DNA of 64,000 nt from positions 66,415 through 130,414 of the forward strand of contig CAKPAW010000005.1 in the NCBI GenBank assembly GCA_934133165.1. The letters are read 5' to 3'. Position numbers and translations under genes: made by a program. This DNA is from an uncultured Clostridia bacterium (GTDB lineage: Bacteria > Bacillota > Clostridia > TANB77 > CAG-508). Below the pieces are notes generated by a model. The model ran no database searches and was not told the DNA's origin. It worked only from the letters and a program-made list of their open reading frames with translations. Below are positions 42,686 to 51,524 of this stretch, piece after piece; the first letter of the stretch is position 1; each line of letters begins with the position of its first letter.

Positions 42686-43071
42686 AAGATTTAAGTATAA
42701 AAGAGTTTAGCGATTTAGTATATGAAAAGCTAGAAAATTTGTATAAAAATAAACCAATTTTAAGTAATCCAAATACAGAAAGTAAATTTCCTATATTGGA
42801 ATTACACACACCTTTAAAATCAGTAAATTTAACAGAAAATGCATTTTCTATTCGTTCTACATTTCAAATTTCAATAACTTGTTGGAATGAAAAACAAAGA
42901 CAAGCAATGCAAATGACAGACGAAGTTGATATAAAGCTTCAAGAACTTAATTTTATAAGGACAAATACCAGTCCTGCAGTATATGATCCTATATTGCAAA
43001 AATACGGTATAACAATAACTTTTGAAGTTCGTTATAATTCTATAACGAGCTCTTTTAATTTTATAAGATAA
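42682..43071 (+). CDS. Tail terminator-like protein
   Basis: 129 aa from ATG 42682, with AAAGGAG upstream. LYKNKPILSNPNTESKFPIL, a mid-protein SIRSTFQISITCWNEK and C-terminal YGITITFEVRYN are typical of minor tail / tail terminator proteins at this site. Confidence 0.7.
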   Translation: MKDLSIKEFSDLVYEKLENLYKNKPILSNPNTESKFPILELHTPLKSVNLTENAFSIRSTFQISITCWNEKQRQAMQMTDEVDIKLQELNFIRTNTSPAVYDPILQKYGITITFEVRYNSITSSFNFIR

Positions 43072-43087
43072 TAAGGAGGTATAAAAA

Positions 43088-43576
43088 ATGGAAGATGCAG
43101 AAGTAACACCAAAAACAACAACACCACAAGTTGCAATGAAAGCAAAGGTATCTTATTCAACAACATTAACAGGAGATAGAATAAGTATAGGTTATGTTCA
43201 AAAAGTAGGTCAATTAAAAACTTTAAAAGAAGGACAAACATATAGTGCTCTAGATTTAGAAGAAGAAAGAATGGCAAAAGGAAAAAGAAAAGCAGAGACA
43301 GTAGATATTGAAATGATGTTTATTCAAGAAACACATAAATCAATTAAAGCAATAGCAGATGCAGATACAACTATATTCTTATTCTTAGAGTATCCAGAAA
43401 CAACAGCATCAGTTGCTAACAAACCATTAGTTCAGACTGTAAAATGTACTGTAGATATTGCAGGACAAGAGATGAACGATGGGGACTTTATAAAGGATAC
43501 TATGAGAGTATATAAAGAGTCAAATGTAGTAGAAACAGATGGATACCCTATAGAAGGAGATTCGACAAAATTTTAA
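43088..43576 (+). CDS. Major tail protein
   Basis: 162 aa, beta-rich tube protein: KVSYSTTLTGDRISIGYVQK, DTTIFLFLEYPE, EMNDGDFIKDTMRVYKE. Position and size fit a siphovirus tail tube protein. A TTCGACA at 43561 lies in the coding region and is not considered regulatory. Confidence 0.82.
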   Translation: MEDAEVTPKTTTPQVAMKAKVSYSTTLTGDRISIGYVQKVGQLKTLKEGQTYSALDLEEERMAKGKRKAETVDIEMMFIQETHKSIKAIADADTTIFLFLEYPETTASVANKPLVQTVKCTVDIAGQEMNDGDFIKDTMRVYKESNVVETDGYPIEGDSTKF

Positions 43577-43625
43577 TAAGGGAAGGCTGAAAAGTCTTCT
43601 CTCTTTTGCAAAGGAGAGAAATTAA

Positions 43626-44072
43626 ATGATAATAGAAACAAAAAATAAAACAATTAATTTAGTACTAAAAACAAGAAAAATAGTAGAAATAGCTAATCTA
43701 CTAAAAAACAAAAACTTCGAAGAAGTATTTACAAAAGCATACTCTATATTAGATGGAGAAGCACTTTCAAAAATAATATTTAAATTAGCAGAAGATGAAG
43801 AAGGTAAAAATGCATTTACATCATCAAATGAAGTATATGATTTTATAGATGATTGTAGAACAGAAGGAATAACAATAAATGATTTATATGAAAAGATTGC
43901 AGAGGCTTTGAATGATGAGGGTTTTTTCAAAAAGAAAATGAACAAGAGAGAACTAAAAGAAATGATATCAAATCCTTTATTAACAATGAATATGAACGAG
44001 TTAATTCGAAAATCAGCAGAGACAGCTATAGGGGAAATAGCAAAACAAGAATTTCAAACTCACATGGATTAG
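43626..44072 (+). CDS. Tail assembly chaperone (gpG-like)
   Basis: 148 aa helical protein, first part of the chaperone pair. A long open -1 frame overlaps its 3' part and leads into the 44129-44410 gene, as in phages that make a G-T fusion by -1 frameshift. A possible slip site T-TTT-TTC lies at 43922-43928 in the zero frame; A-AAA-C near 44042 is another option. Confidence 0.75.
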   Translation: MIIETKNKTINLVLKTRKIVEIANLLKNKNFEEVFTKAYSILDGEALSKIIFKLAEDEEGKNAFTSSNEVYDFIDDCRTEGITINDLYEKIAEALNDEGFFKKKMNKRELKEMISNPLLTMNMNELIRKSAETAIGEIAKQEFQTHMD

Positions 44073-44128
44073 ATGATATTATATTAGACATAAAAAAATC
44101 TAATAATCTAGTTGAATTAATTTATTCG

Positions 44129-44410
44129 ATGGAACCATTGGCTTATTATTTTGATATGAAGCCACATGAGTTCTGGAATAGTAGATATATAGAAATTAAT
44201 AAATATTGTCAAGCACATTTAATTAAGACAATGGATGATTTAAAAAGGGAAATAATTCTTCAAGAAGCGGTAACTAATAAATTAATAGCAGGTGATTGCA
44301 TGAATCAAAATGCAAAAATTATATTAATAAAAGATAATTATCCAGAACTTTTTAAAGAAAATGAAGAAGAACAAAGCTTAGAAGAACAAAGAAGAATTTT
44401 TAAAGGATAA
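44129..44410 (+). CDS. Tail assembly chaperone T part, probably made by -1 frameshift
   Basis: Frame -1 relative to the G gene and open far upstream through it (NSHGLDDIILDIKKSNNL precedes the first ATG). The ATG at 44129 has no ribosome site, supporting expression only as a G-T fusion. Contains YFDMKPHEFWNSRYIEIN, characteristic of the T domain. Confidence 0.72.
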   Translation: MEPLAYYFDMKPHEFWNSRYIEINKYCQAHLIKTMDDLKREIILQEAVTNKLIAGDCMNQNAKIILIKDNYPELFKENEEEQSLEEQRRIFKG

Positions 44411-44439
44411 TATAAAAAATCTAAAACTATCGCAAGAAA

Positions 44440-44471
44440 TGACAAATTTCGACAATAAAATATGCTATAAT
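44440..44471 (+). promoter_or_regulatory. Promoter of TM2 gene with Spo0A box
   Basis: Extended -10 TGC-TATAAT (44463-44471). Exact TTCGACA at 44448-44454 and a degenerate copy (ATGACAA) ending 21 bp before the -10, giving two half-sites one helical turn apart. The 14-bp run GACAAATTTCGACA recurs at 51462-51475. Confidence 0.6.
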
Positions 44472-44503
44472 ACGACATATAAAAATAAAAGGAGGAATTT
44501 GTT

Positions 44504-44869
44504 ATGGAACAAACAGAAGTAGCAACTAAATTTTGCAAATATTGTGGACAAAAAATACCAATGGATGCAGTAATGTGTATACATTGTGGCAGACAAGTAG
44601 AAGAATTAAAAAGTTCACAATCACAAGTAGTGATAAATAATACGAATACAAATGTAAATAGAAATATTAATCAAAGATATAGTAGACAAAAAAATAAATG
44701 GGTAGCATTATTGCTTTGCATATTTTTAGGATTTCTAGGAGCTCATAAATTTTATGAAGAAAAAATATTACTTGGAATAGTTTATTTATGTACTTTTGGA
44801 TTATTTGGAATTGGATTAGTAATCGATTTTTTTTCATTATTATTTAAACCAAATCCATATTGTGTATAG
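44504..44869 (+). CDS. Zinc-ribbon TM2-domain membrane protein
   Basis: 121 aa. N-terminal zinc ribbon CKYCGQKIPMDAVMCIHCGR, Asn-rich linker, then the TM2 domain with KNKWVALLLCIFLGFLGAHKF and two membrane helices. TM2 proteins are membrane proteins of unknown role. Monocistronic, placed inside the tail module behind a promoter with Spo0A boxes, so an accessory gene expressed by the lysogen. Confidence 0.85.
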   Translation: MEQTEVATKFCKYCGQKIPMDAVMCIHCGRQVEELKSSQSQVVINNTNTNVNRNINQRYSRQKNKWVALLLCIFLGFLGAHKFYEEKILLGIVYLCTFGLFGIGLVIDFFSLLFKPNPYCV

Positions 44870-44955
44870 AAAAAATTACTAATAAGAGGTAAAAGGATAA
44901 AATTGACTATATTTTTTATTAAAAAACAAGAAAATACTGAAATATTAATAAGTAA

Positions 44956-44984
44956 AACACTTACTTAGGTAGGTGTTTTTTTAT
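44956..44984 (+). terminator. Terminator, CACTTAC family copy 4
   Basis: AACACTTAC (44956-44964) / GTAGGTGTT (44969-44977) followed by a T-run. Confidence 0.8.
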
Positions 44985-45020
44985 TATGTAAAAATTTTTT
45001 ATAAAATTTCAAAACACTTC

Positions 45021-45057
45021 TTGACATTATGACGTCATTATGATATTATGACGTCAT
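45021..45057 (+). promoter_or_regulatory. Promoter with twin palindromic operators
   Basis: TTGACA (45021-45026), 17 bp, TATTAT (45044-45049). Two identical palindromes ATGACGTCAT at 45029-45038 and 45048-45057, one in the spacer and one overlapping and following the -10. Expected binding sites of the RHH protein encoded just downstream. Confidence 0.8.
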
Positions 45058-45067
45058 AGAAAGAGAG

Positions 45068-45211
45068 GTGAGAAAAATAAAACAAACAACAATAAGGATT
45101 GATGACGAGTTGCTAAAACAAGTAAAATATAAACTTATAGAAGAAAATAAATCGTTCAATGAATATGTTTTAGAACTTATCAAAAAAGACTTAGATAAGT
45201 CCAATAAATAA
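45068..45211 (+). CDS. Ribbon-helix-helix DNA-binding protein
   Basis: 47 aa. KQTTIRIDDELLKQVKYKLI followed by SFNEYVLELIKKDL is an Arc/CopG RHH fold. Start taken as GTG 45068, but the ribosome site AGAGGTG overlaps it, so the true start could be slightly downstream. The twin palindromes in its promoter predict autoregulation. No partner toxin of known family follows directly. Confidence 0.75.
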   Translation: MRKIKQTTIRIDDELLKQVKYKLIEENKSFNEYVLELIKKDLDKSNK

Positions 45212-45215
45212 AAGA

Positions 45216-45322
45216 AAGGCACAGTTGTAAGGAACTTTGGTCGGTTAACATACAACTATACCTTGGACTAGAGATTAACTCTATCTATGAAATATTATAT
45301 CATAGAATTAGAGAAATCTCAA
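45216..45322 (+). ncRNA. Structured RNA or leader between RHH gene and 124-aa gene
   Basis: Two stem systems: AAGG + AGTTGTA (45216-45229) with TACAACT + CCTT (45251-45264); and GAGATT / AATCTC (45271-45276, 45315-45320) containing CTCTA / TAGAG and CTATGA / TCATAG. No ORF. Could be a regulatory leader of the downstream gene or a small RNA. Confidence 0.55.
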
Positions 45323-45359
45323 CTTAAAATACAAAAAATAAGGGAGGTTTCTTTTTATT

Positions 45360-45734
45360 ATGCCAAAATTAAAAATTGAATATAGAACAAAAGAACAAGA
45401 CAGAGAAAATTATTTTAAAGATAACACTTATTTTACTTTTATAATTAAAGATAGAACTACTATAATAAGTATTGCGCCAAATGAAACAAGGAAATTAATT
45501 GATATTGTATATGGAATTGAAGAAGAATTACAAGATGGATATCATTTACAAGAAGATGAGAAATTTGAAATAAGCGAGTTTGATAAATATGTTATTGAGT
45601 ATGAAAGTCAAATAAATAAAAAAATTGATTCAAAAGTTTATAATATTTGCAAAAATGCTTACAAATTAGTTGAAGAAGGTAAAACAAGTTGGGAATATCT
45701 AATAAAGGTTTTTAACGAAAGAGGGGTGTTCTAA
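45360..45734 (+). CDS. Uncharacterised protein, 124 aa
   Basis: KLKIEYRTKEQDRENYF..., acidic, alpha+beta. GGAGGT ribosome site preceded by the structured RNA. Accessory block in tail module. No family recognised. Confidence 0.65.
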   Translation: MPKLKIEYRTKEQDRENYFKDNTYFTFIIKDRTTIISIAPNETRKLIDIVYGIEEELQDGYHLQEDEKFEISEFDKYVIEYESQINKKIDSKVYNICKNAYKLVEEGKTSWEYLIKVFNERGVF

Positions 45735-45932
45735 ATGTATGTAACTAACATATGGGGAATACTATTCTGCTTTTATGTTCCAACAATACTAATTACAATA
45801 ATATCTTATTATGAAGGTAGAGAGGAAGGTAAAAAATATGCAAGAACTAACAGAGTTCAATATAGAAAAAACAACAGCAGAAATTCTTATACTAAAAGAT
45901 CAAACAGCACAAAATATTATAGAAATAGGTAA
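45735..45932 (+). CDS. Small membrane protein, 65 aa
   Basis: TM helix IWGILFCFYVPTILITIISY, then a basic Arg/Asn-rich tail. GAGGGG ribosome site. Its last 95 bp overlap the next gene in another frame, which may mean the tail is not conserved. Confidence 0.5.
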   Translation: MYVTNIWGILFCFYVPTILITIISYYEGREEGKKYARTNRVQYRKNNSRNSYTKRSNSTKYYRNR

Positions 45933-46752
45933 AAGACTTATTAAGGTGAAAGATAACTTACCTCATGGAGAATATTTAAATTGGCTAGAAAATAAGGTTG
46001 ATTTCAGTGATAGAACAGCAAGAAATTTTATGAAAGTTGCAACTACATTTGAAAATTGGCAACCAGTTGCCAATTTAGGAACTAGAAAATTGCTTGCACT
46101 TGCTGGATTAGATGAAGAAGATAGACAAGAAATAATGCAAAGCAATAATGTTGAAGATATGACAACAAGAGAATTAGAACAAGTTATTAAGGAAAAGAAA
46201 GAAATAAAAAAACAACTAGAAGCGGAGCGAGATTATTCGAATGAACTTCAAGAAGCAATAAAAGAAAAAGAGGAAAAAATAAAAACATTACAAAGCAAAA
46301 TTGAAAAAATTCAAATACCAGAAAAAGAAATAATTGAAAAAGAAGTAGTGAAAGAAGTAGTGCCAGAACATTTATTAAGGGAAAAAGAAATTCTAAAACA
46401 GGAAATAGAACAACAAAAACAACAACTTGAAAAGCTACAAAAAAGAGCAGAAAAAGCAGAAGGAACATTAAAAAGTATTAGGCTGGAAGATAATTTAGAA
46501 AAAGATGCAGTATTTGATACTGCAAAATTAGATATGCTTTTATTTAACATAAGAGATTTCTTAAGTAAAAATTCGCAATACACATACTTAAAAGAAGATT
46601 TACAAAATATACCTAGCAAAAAGAAAAAGTTTGTCGAAGCAAGTGTAAAATCAATAAAGGAATGGGCAATGTTAATGGAACAAGCATTAGAAAATCGACA
46701 AGATGTTGTCGGAAATATAATTTTTGGAGAAGGAGAAATAATAAATGAGTGA
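45838..46752 (+). CDS. DUF3102 phage protein with long coiled coil
   Basis: 304 aa from ATG 45838 (AGGAAGG ribosome site). Residues 1-110: DUF3102 (IIEIGKRLIKVKDNLPHGEY, DRTARNFMKVA). Residues 115-225: long Glu/Lys/Gln coiled coil. C-terminal helical domain. DUF3102 proteins are common in phages and plasmids; function unknown. Confidence 0.8.
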   Translation: MQELTEFNIEKTTAEILILKDQTAQNIIEIGKRLIKVKDNLPHGEYLNWLENKVDFSDRTARNFMKVATTFENWQPVANLGTRKLLALAGLDEEDRQEIMQSNNVEDMTTRELEQVIKEKKEIKKQLEAERDYSNELQEAIKEKEEKIKTLQSKIEKIQIPEKEIIEKEVVKEVVPEHLLREKEILKQEIEQQKQQLEKLQKRAEKAEGTLKSIRLEDNLEKDAVFDTAKLDMLLFNIRDFLSKNSQYTYLKEDLQNIPSKKKKFVEASVKSIKEWAMLMEQALENRQDVVGNIIFGEGEIINE

Positions 46753-47194
46753 TATAATATTAAAAGAAAATAAAGAAATGAAAGCAAAGGATTTAGACAT
46801 AAATGATTTAATTAAAGGACTTACAGAAAGTCAAACAATTATGAATTATGCTTTTGCAGGATTTAAAACAGAAACAGAACAAAAATTTAATGAGGTAAAT
46901 TCAAAAATAGATGAGCACGATGTTTTAATTAAAAAGAAAATACAATTAGCACCAAATGAGGCTAAAATAGTAAGAGATAAAATAAAAGAAAAAGTAAAGG
47001 ATATTTGTGAAGAAAACGGATTAGAATATCATAAAATAAAATCTAGAGTATTTCCTAGAGCATATAAAACAATAAATGATAAATATGCAGTAGCAACATA
47101 TAGAGAGTTACCAAGTTTTTATTTTAAAGAAATTTTGAAAGATATTGAAACAATGACAATAAATATAGAAGATTTGAAAAATCAAGTAGCATAA
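46745..47194 (+). CDS. ORF6C-domain protein
   Basis: 149 aa. C-terminal QLAPNEAKIVRDKIKEKV...SRVFPRAYKTINDKY...TYRELPSFYFKEIL matches the ORF6C domain usually found at the end of phage antirepressors, here without an ORF6N or BRO domain. Overlaps DUF3102 gene by 8 bp. May be a regulatory partner. Confidence 0.72.
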   Translation: MSDIILKENKEMKAKDLDINDLIKGLTESQTIMNYAFAGFKTETEQKFNEVNSKIDEHDVLIKKKIQLAPNEAKIVRDKIKEKVKDICEENGLEYHKIKSRVFPRAYKTINDKYAVATYRELPSFYFKEILKDIETMTINIEDLKNQVA

Positions 47195-47199
47195 AAAAT

Positions 47200-47227
47200 T
47201 AAGCACCAATTGAATTGGTGCTTTTTA
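47200..47227 (+). terminator. Terminator before tape measure gene
   Basis: AAGCACCAATT-GA-ATTGGTGCTT plus T-run; ends the accessory block. Confidence 0.85.
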
Positions 47228-47252
47228 TAATGAATATGGAAGGAGAAAAAGA

Positions 47253-49712
47253 ATGACTATTGAAGAAATTGAGATTATAGTAACTGCAAAAGTAGAAGAA
47301 GCTTTGCAAAAATTTAAAGAAATAGCACCAACAATCCAAAAATCAGTTAAACAAGCACAAGAAGCCTTCTCTAAAGTAGATACTAAAGTAATGACGAATA
47401 AATTGCATCAAGCAGTAAGTTTTATGAAGAAAAAAATGCAAGACTTAAAAAAGAGTTCTAAAAATAATGAACTATCAATAAAAGTAAATAATCAAGACGC
47501 AAAAAGACAAATAACACAAATAGAAAAAGAGATAGATAGTCTACAAAAGAAAATAACTGGGCGACAATTAAAATTAGATATTACTAATACTGCTTTAGAT
47601 AAAATAAGAAATGACACAAATCAGTCAGTAATAAAAGAAATACCAAATGCAGGAAATAAACAAATAAAAACAGAAACATATAGAAGATTGGATAATGATA
47701 ACAATTATAATTTATTAGTATCTCAAAGTGATAAATTAAATAGAGAAATAGAAAGATATAATGAATTATTAAATGTAGCAAAATCTAAAATGTCACAAAT
47801 AGGACAACAAACGACTCAAACAGCAACTACTCAAAGTAAATTGAGTAGTTATTTTAATGTGTTTAAAAACAAAATAGAACAAGCAAAAACTTCGTCAAAA
47901 GGACTAAAAAGTACATTAAATCAAATGCCTAAAATAACACAAAATATAACGAATAATATAAAAGGAATAGGAAGAAGCTTAAAAGATGGAATAGATAGAG
48001 TATTACGATATGCAGCAGCTTTAATTGGATTAAGAAGTATATATCAAACATTAAAGAATTGTGCTACTAGTTGGCTATCTAGTCAAAATATACAAGCACA
48101 ACAATTAAGTGCAAATATTGAATATATGAAGTACGCAATGGGAAGTGTGTTTGCACCAGTAATACAATTTGTGACTAATTTAGTGTATAACTTAATGAAA
48201 GCAGTGCAAAGTCTAGTATATGCATTTAGTGGAGTAAATATATTTGCAAAAGCTACAGCAAACTCAATGAAAAGTGCATCAGGCAGTGCAAAACAAGCTA
48301 GTAAGTCATTAAGCAGTATACATAGTGAAATAAATAATGTTTCAGATAATAATAGTGCTGGTAGTGGAGAAACAACACCTAGTATAGATTTATCACAAGT
48401 AGACAATTCTATGCTCGTATGGGCAAATAAATGGAAGGAAAAGTTAATTAACTTTTTTCAACCATTTGTAAAAGCTTGGGAAAAATATGGACAACCTACG
48501 ATAGAAAAAATAAAAAATGCAATAAATAAAATAAAAGAAGTCATAGATGTTATTAAGAAATCGTGGGAAAAAGTTTGGAACAATGGAACAGTACAATATA
48601 TGGTAGAATTAATTCTTTTAATAATTCAAAATATATGTGATATTATAGCTAATATTGCAGAAGCGTGGAAAAAAGCATGGAGTACTGATAATAGAGGTAC
48701 AGAGTTAATTCAGACAATGTGGGATACTTTGAATAAGCTTTTAACTTTAATAGAAGTAATAACTAACAAAATAAAAGAATTTACTTCTAATCCTATTGTA
48801 CAGGAATATTTCCAAAATGCAATAGAAATGGTAACTAACTTTTGGAATGCTTTAGGAGGTTTAATTGAGTTTTTAACAGGAGTATTTACTGGTGATTGGG
48901 AAAAGGCATGGAGTGGATTAAAAGATTTTGTATCAGGAATATTTGGAATGATATGGAACGCAATAAACAGCAAAATATTGATGATAAAAGGGATTATATC
49001 AAGTGTATTAGAAGGAATAAAAAATATTTGGAGCAATATTTGGAATGGAATAAAGGACTTTGCTTCTAATGTTTGGGAAAACTTATTAAATAAAATTGAT
49101 TCAATATTCCCTGGTATGAGGAATATCATAGAAACTAATATAACTAATGTAAAGAATAAGATAAATGAAATTTTAAACAATATAAAAAGTACTTGGAATA
49201 ATATTTGGAACGGAATTAAAGATAAAACTTCTGAAATATGGAGTAATATATGGTCTGCAGTAAAAAATCCTATAAATTGGATTTTAGACGGAGTAGAAAA
49301 AATGGCAAATGGAGTAGTTACAGGAGTAAATAAGGTAATCCGTTCATTAAATAATATGCATTTTAAAATGCCAGATTGGTTAGGTGGAGGTTCTTTTGGT
49401 ATAAATATACCTACAATGACGGGAGTATCTTTACCACGATTAGCAACAGGAAACGTTGCTTACGATGAGACTCTTGCGGTATTTGGTGAATATTCTGGAG
49501 CAAGAAGTAACCCAGAAATTACAACACCACAAAGTATAATGAGAGAAACATTTGAAGATGTTTTATCTAATTATGAAGGTAGTAAGTCAAATAATTCAGG
49601 AGAATTAAAAACATTAGTAATTCAATTTGGAAGTACAAAAGTAGCATTAGAAATGGAAAGATTATTGCAACAAGCACGTAGACAAAATGGAACAGCTTAT
49701 GCAGGAATATAG
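47253..49712 (+). CDS. Tail tape measure protein
   Basis: 819 aa. N-terminal coiled coil with Lys/Gln-rich segments, a middle hydrophobic zone (QTLKNCATSWLSSQNI, APVIQFVTNLVYNLM), then Trp-rich repeats (IWSNIWNGIKDFASNVWEN, WNNIWNGIKDKTSEIWSN) and a C-terminal PRLATGNVAYDETLAVFGE segment typical of TMPs. Sets tail length and helps DNA passage. Confidence 0.93.
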   Translation: MTIEEIEIIVTAKVEEALQKFKEIAPTIQKSVKQAQEAFSKVDTKVMTNKLHQAVSFMKKKMQDLKKSSKNNELSIKVNNQDAKRQITQIEKEIDSLQKKITGRQLKLDITNTALDKIRNDTNQSVIKEIPNAGNKQIKTETYRRLDNDNNYNLLVSQSDKLNREIERYNELLNVAKSKMSQIGQQTTQTATTQSKLSSYFNVFKNKIEQAKTSSKGLKSTLNQMPKITQNITNNIKGIGRSLKDGIDRVLRYAAALIGLRSIYQTLKNCATSWLSSQNIQAQQLSANIEYMKYAMGSVFAPVIQFVTNLVYNLMKAVQSLVYAFSGVNIFAKATANSMKSASGSAKQASKSLSSIHSEINNVSDNNSAGSGETTPSIDLSQVDNSMLVWANKWKEKLINFFQPFVKAWEKYGQPTIEKIKNAINKIKEVIDVIKKSWEKVWNNGTVQYMVELILLIIQNICDIIANIAEAWKKAWSTDNRGTELIQTMWDTLNKLLTLIEVITNKIKEFTSNPIVQEYFQNAIEMVTNFWNALGGLIEFLTGVFTGDWEKAWSGLKDFVSGIFGMIWNAINSKILMIKGIISSVLEGIKNIWSNIWNGIKDFASNVWENLLNKIDSIFPGMRNIIETNITNVKNKINEILNNIKSTWNNIWNGIKDKTSEIWSNIWSAVKNPINWILDGVEKMANGVVTGVNKVIRSLNNMHFKMPDWLGGGSFGINIPTMTGVSLPRLATGNVAYDETLAVFGEYSGARSNPEITTPQSIMRETFEDVLSNYEGSKSNNSGELKTLVIQFGSTKVALEMERLLQQARRQNGTAYAGI

Positions 49713-49724
49713 GAGGAATTTATT

Positions 49725-50147
49725 ATGTTATGGAAAGAACATGGAAAAACAGAAAACTTACCAACACCAAGTACATATAGTGCAGATATAGAAGATACTG
49801 ACAAAGATAGTTATTCTAGTGTCGTTGATGGTTCATTAATAGATAATCCGATAGCTGTAGGAATGTTAAAGCTTTCTATGAGTTGGGACTTTAATAGTGA
49901 AGAAGAAGCGGAGAGTTTAATACAAAAAACATATAAAAATCCATTTATATTAGACATAAAAGTTCCAGTAGTAGAAGGTGGATTTTTAGAAAATGCAAAG
50001 TTTAGAGTTTCAAAAAGAAAAGTTGAAATGATAAGTACAGAGAAAGAACAGAGTACTTCCAAAACAAAATGGAAGTGCTCTTTTAATTTAATGCAAAAAG
50101 AATTGACAGAAACACAAAAAAGCATAGTGGAGGAGATGAATAGTTAA
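49725..50147 (+). CDS. Distal tail-region protein (DUF6711-like)
   Basis: 140 aa beta-rich protein following the tape measure gene: TYSADIEDTDKDSYSSVVDG, LSMSWDFNSEEEAESLIQKT. Likely baseplate or distal tail component. TAATG overlap with the next gene. Confidence 0.7.
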   Translation: MLWKEHGKTENLPTPSTYSADIEDTDKDSYSSVVDGSLIDNPIAVGMLKLSMSWDFNSEEEAESLIQKTYKNPFILDIKVPVVEGGFLENAKFRVSKRKVEMISTEKEQSTSKTKWKCSFNLMQKELTETQKSIVEEMNS

Positions 50148-51454
50148 TGTATCAAACAAGTGATAATTATAAATTAAAAATATATAATACACCACACATA
50201 TTAAAAGTGTTTATAAAGGATACAGAGATAAAATCAAAATACATATTAGATTGTAAACCTTCACAACAATTATTTTCTAACGATGAATTTACTCTAGGTT
50301 CTGTTACAGCACAAGCAATAGATTTAAAGGTGTATAAAACAGCAGTTCCCGATACTATTAATAAGGTAGAAATTAAAAGTGGAATAACTGGCGAAATTAT
50401 TCCTGTTGGTATTTTTAATGTAGATGATATTAGTAAAGATGATGATTATACAATAACATTAAAATTACTAGATAATATGATTAAATTTGAGTTTAATTAT
50501 GATGGTAGTACACTATTGAAAAATAATGGTGGAAAAGCTAAAATAATACAAGTATTACAAGATATATGTTCAAAAGCAGGAGTAGAATTAGGTTCTACTT
50601 CTTTTTTGAATATGAATAAAGAAATTGCAGTATATGATAGTACAATTTCTGCAAGAGTTTACTTAAGCTATATATCAGAACAAGCAGGGGGATTTGCTTG
50701 TATTGGTAGAGATGGAAAACTTTATATAAAAACAATAGGAGAAACAACAGCCACATTACCTTTAAAGTACTTTCAAAACTTTAAATGGGGAGAAAAGTTT
50801 AAACTTACTCGTGTTAAATATGAAGATGGGATACAACTATTTGAAAAAGGCAATACAACAGGAAATACTTTATATATAAATCAAGATAACATGTTTATAG
50901 TAGACCAAGAGCAAATAGACAACATATATAATAAAATTAAAGATTTAGAAGTCTATAGCTTTGAGGGAGATAGTATTATAGACCCAGCCTTAGATGTTGG
51001 AGATATATTATTAATAGATAATAAAAAAGTAATCTATCAAGGTTCTAGTCAATTTTGTGGAAAATGGAAAGCAAGTCTAAGTAGCAAAATACAATGTAAA
51101 GCTAAAGAAGAAACAATGTCAAGAACACCTTCTCAAAAGACTATGATTAGAAGAGTTCAAAGTCAAATAGACCAAGCCGAAGGTAAGATAACTCAATTAG
51201 CTCGAGAAACAAGCGAACATGAAGAAAAAATAACAAAGGTAGAGCAAGAAGTAGATAGCATAAAACAAAATGTAGGCGACATAGTGGATTATAAAAGAGA
51301 TAAAGAAGCAATAACAGAAGTGTATCTTGATGACGCAGGGAAATTAAATGTTTTAAAATTTGATGTTGAAGGAAATAAAACATATGATAATTACTTATTT
51401 CCTAGTACAAATCTATTTCCTAGTGCTAATTTATTTCCAAACCAAAAAATATAA
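50147..51454 (+). CDS. Tail-tip protein
   Basis: 435 aa. Beta-rich N-terminal half (EFTLGSVTAQAIDLKVYK, AVYDSTISARVYLSYISEQA) as in tail-associated baseplate hub proteins, a C-terminal coiled coil (QIDQAEGKITQLARETSEHE) and an end with three LFPS/N repeats (LFPSTNLFPSANLFPN) often seen where fibre proteins attach. Confidence 0.75.
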   Translation: MYQTSDNYKLKIYNTPHILKVFIKDTEIKSKYILDCKPSQQLFSNDEFTLGSVTAQAIDLKVYKTAVPDTINKVEIKSGITGEIIPVGIFNVDDISKDDDYTITLKLLDNMIKFEFNYDGSTLLKNNGGKAKIIQVLQDICSKAGVELGSTSFLNMNKEIAVYDSTISARVYLSYISEQAGGFACIGRDGKLYIKTIGETTATLPLKYFQNFKWGEKFKLTRVKYEDGIQLFEKGNTTGNTLYINQDNMFIVDQEQIDNIYNKIKDLEVYSFEGDSIIDPALDVGDILLIDNKKVIYQGSSQFCGKWKASLSSKIQCKAKEETMSRTPSQKTMIRRVQSQIDQAEGKITQLARETSEHEEKITKVEQEVDSIKQNVGDIVDYKRDKEAITEVYLDDAGKLNVLKFDVEGNKTYDNYLFPSTNLFPSANLFPNQKI

Positions 51455-51458
51455 TATA

Positions 51459-51502
51459 GTCGACAAATTTCGACATAATATATAAAATAAACGTGATATA
51501 AT
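51459..51502 (+). promoter_or_regulatory. Promoter with two Spo0A-box-like sites
   Basis: TTCGACA (51469-51475), 21 bp, TATAAT (51497-51502) preceded by TGA. A second near-match GTCGACA lies at 51459-51465, one helical turn upstream. Confidence 0.6.
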
Positions 51503-51524
51503 CTCAAAAAAAGGGGGAAAAATC

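Noticed and set aside
43561..43567. Exact 0A box TTCGACA before the tail chaperone gene
   Set aside because: Part of the last codons of the major tail protein and without a TATAAT at the right distance.
43922..43928. T-TTT-TTC as the definite slip site of the tail chaperone
   Set aside because: It would replace about a third of the G protein; possible, but fusion near the G end is more usual, so kept only as a candidate.
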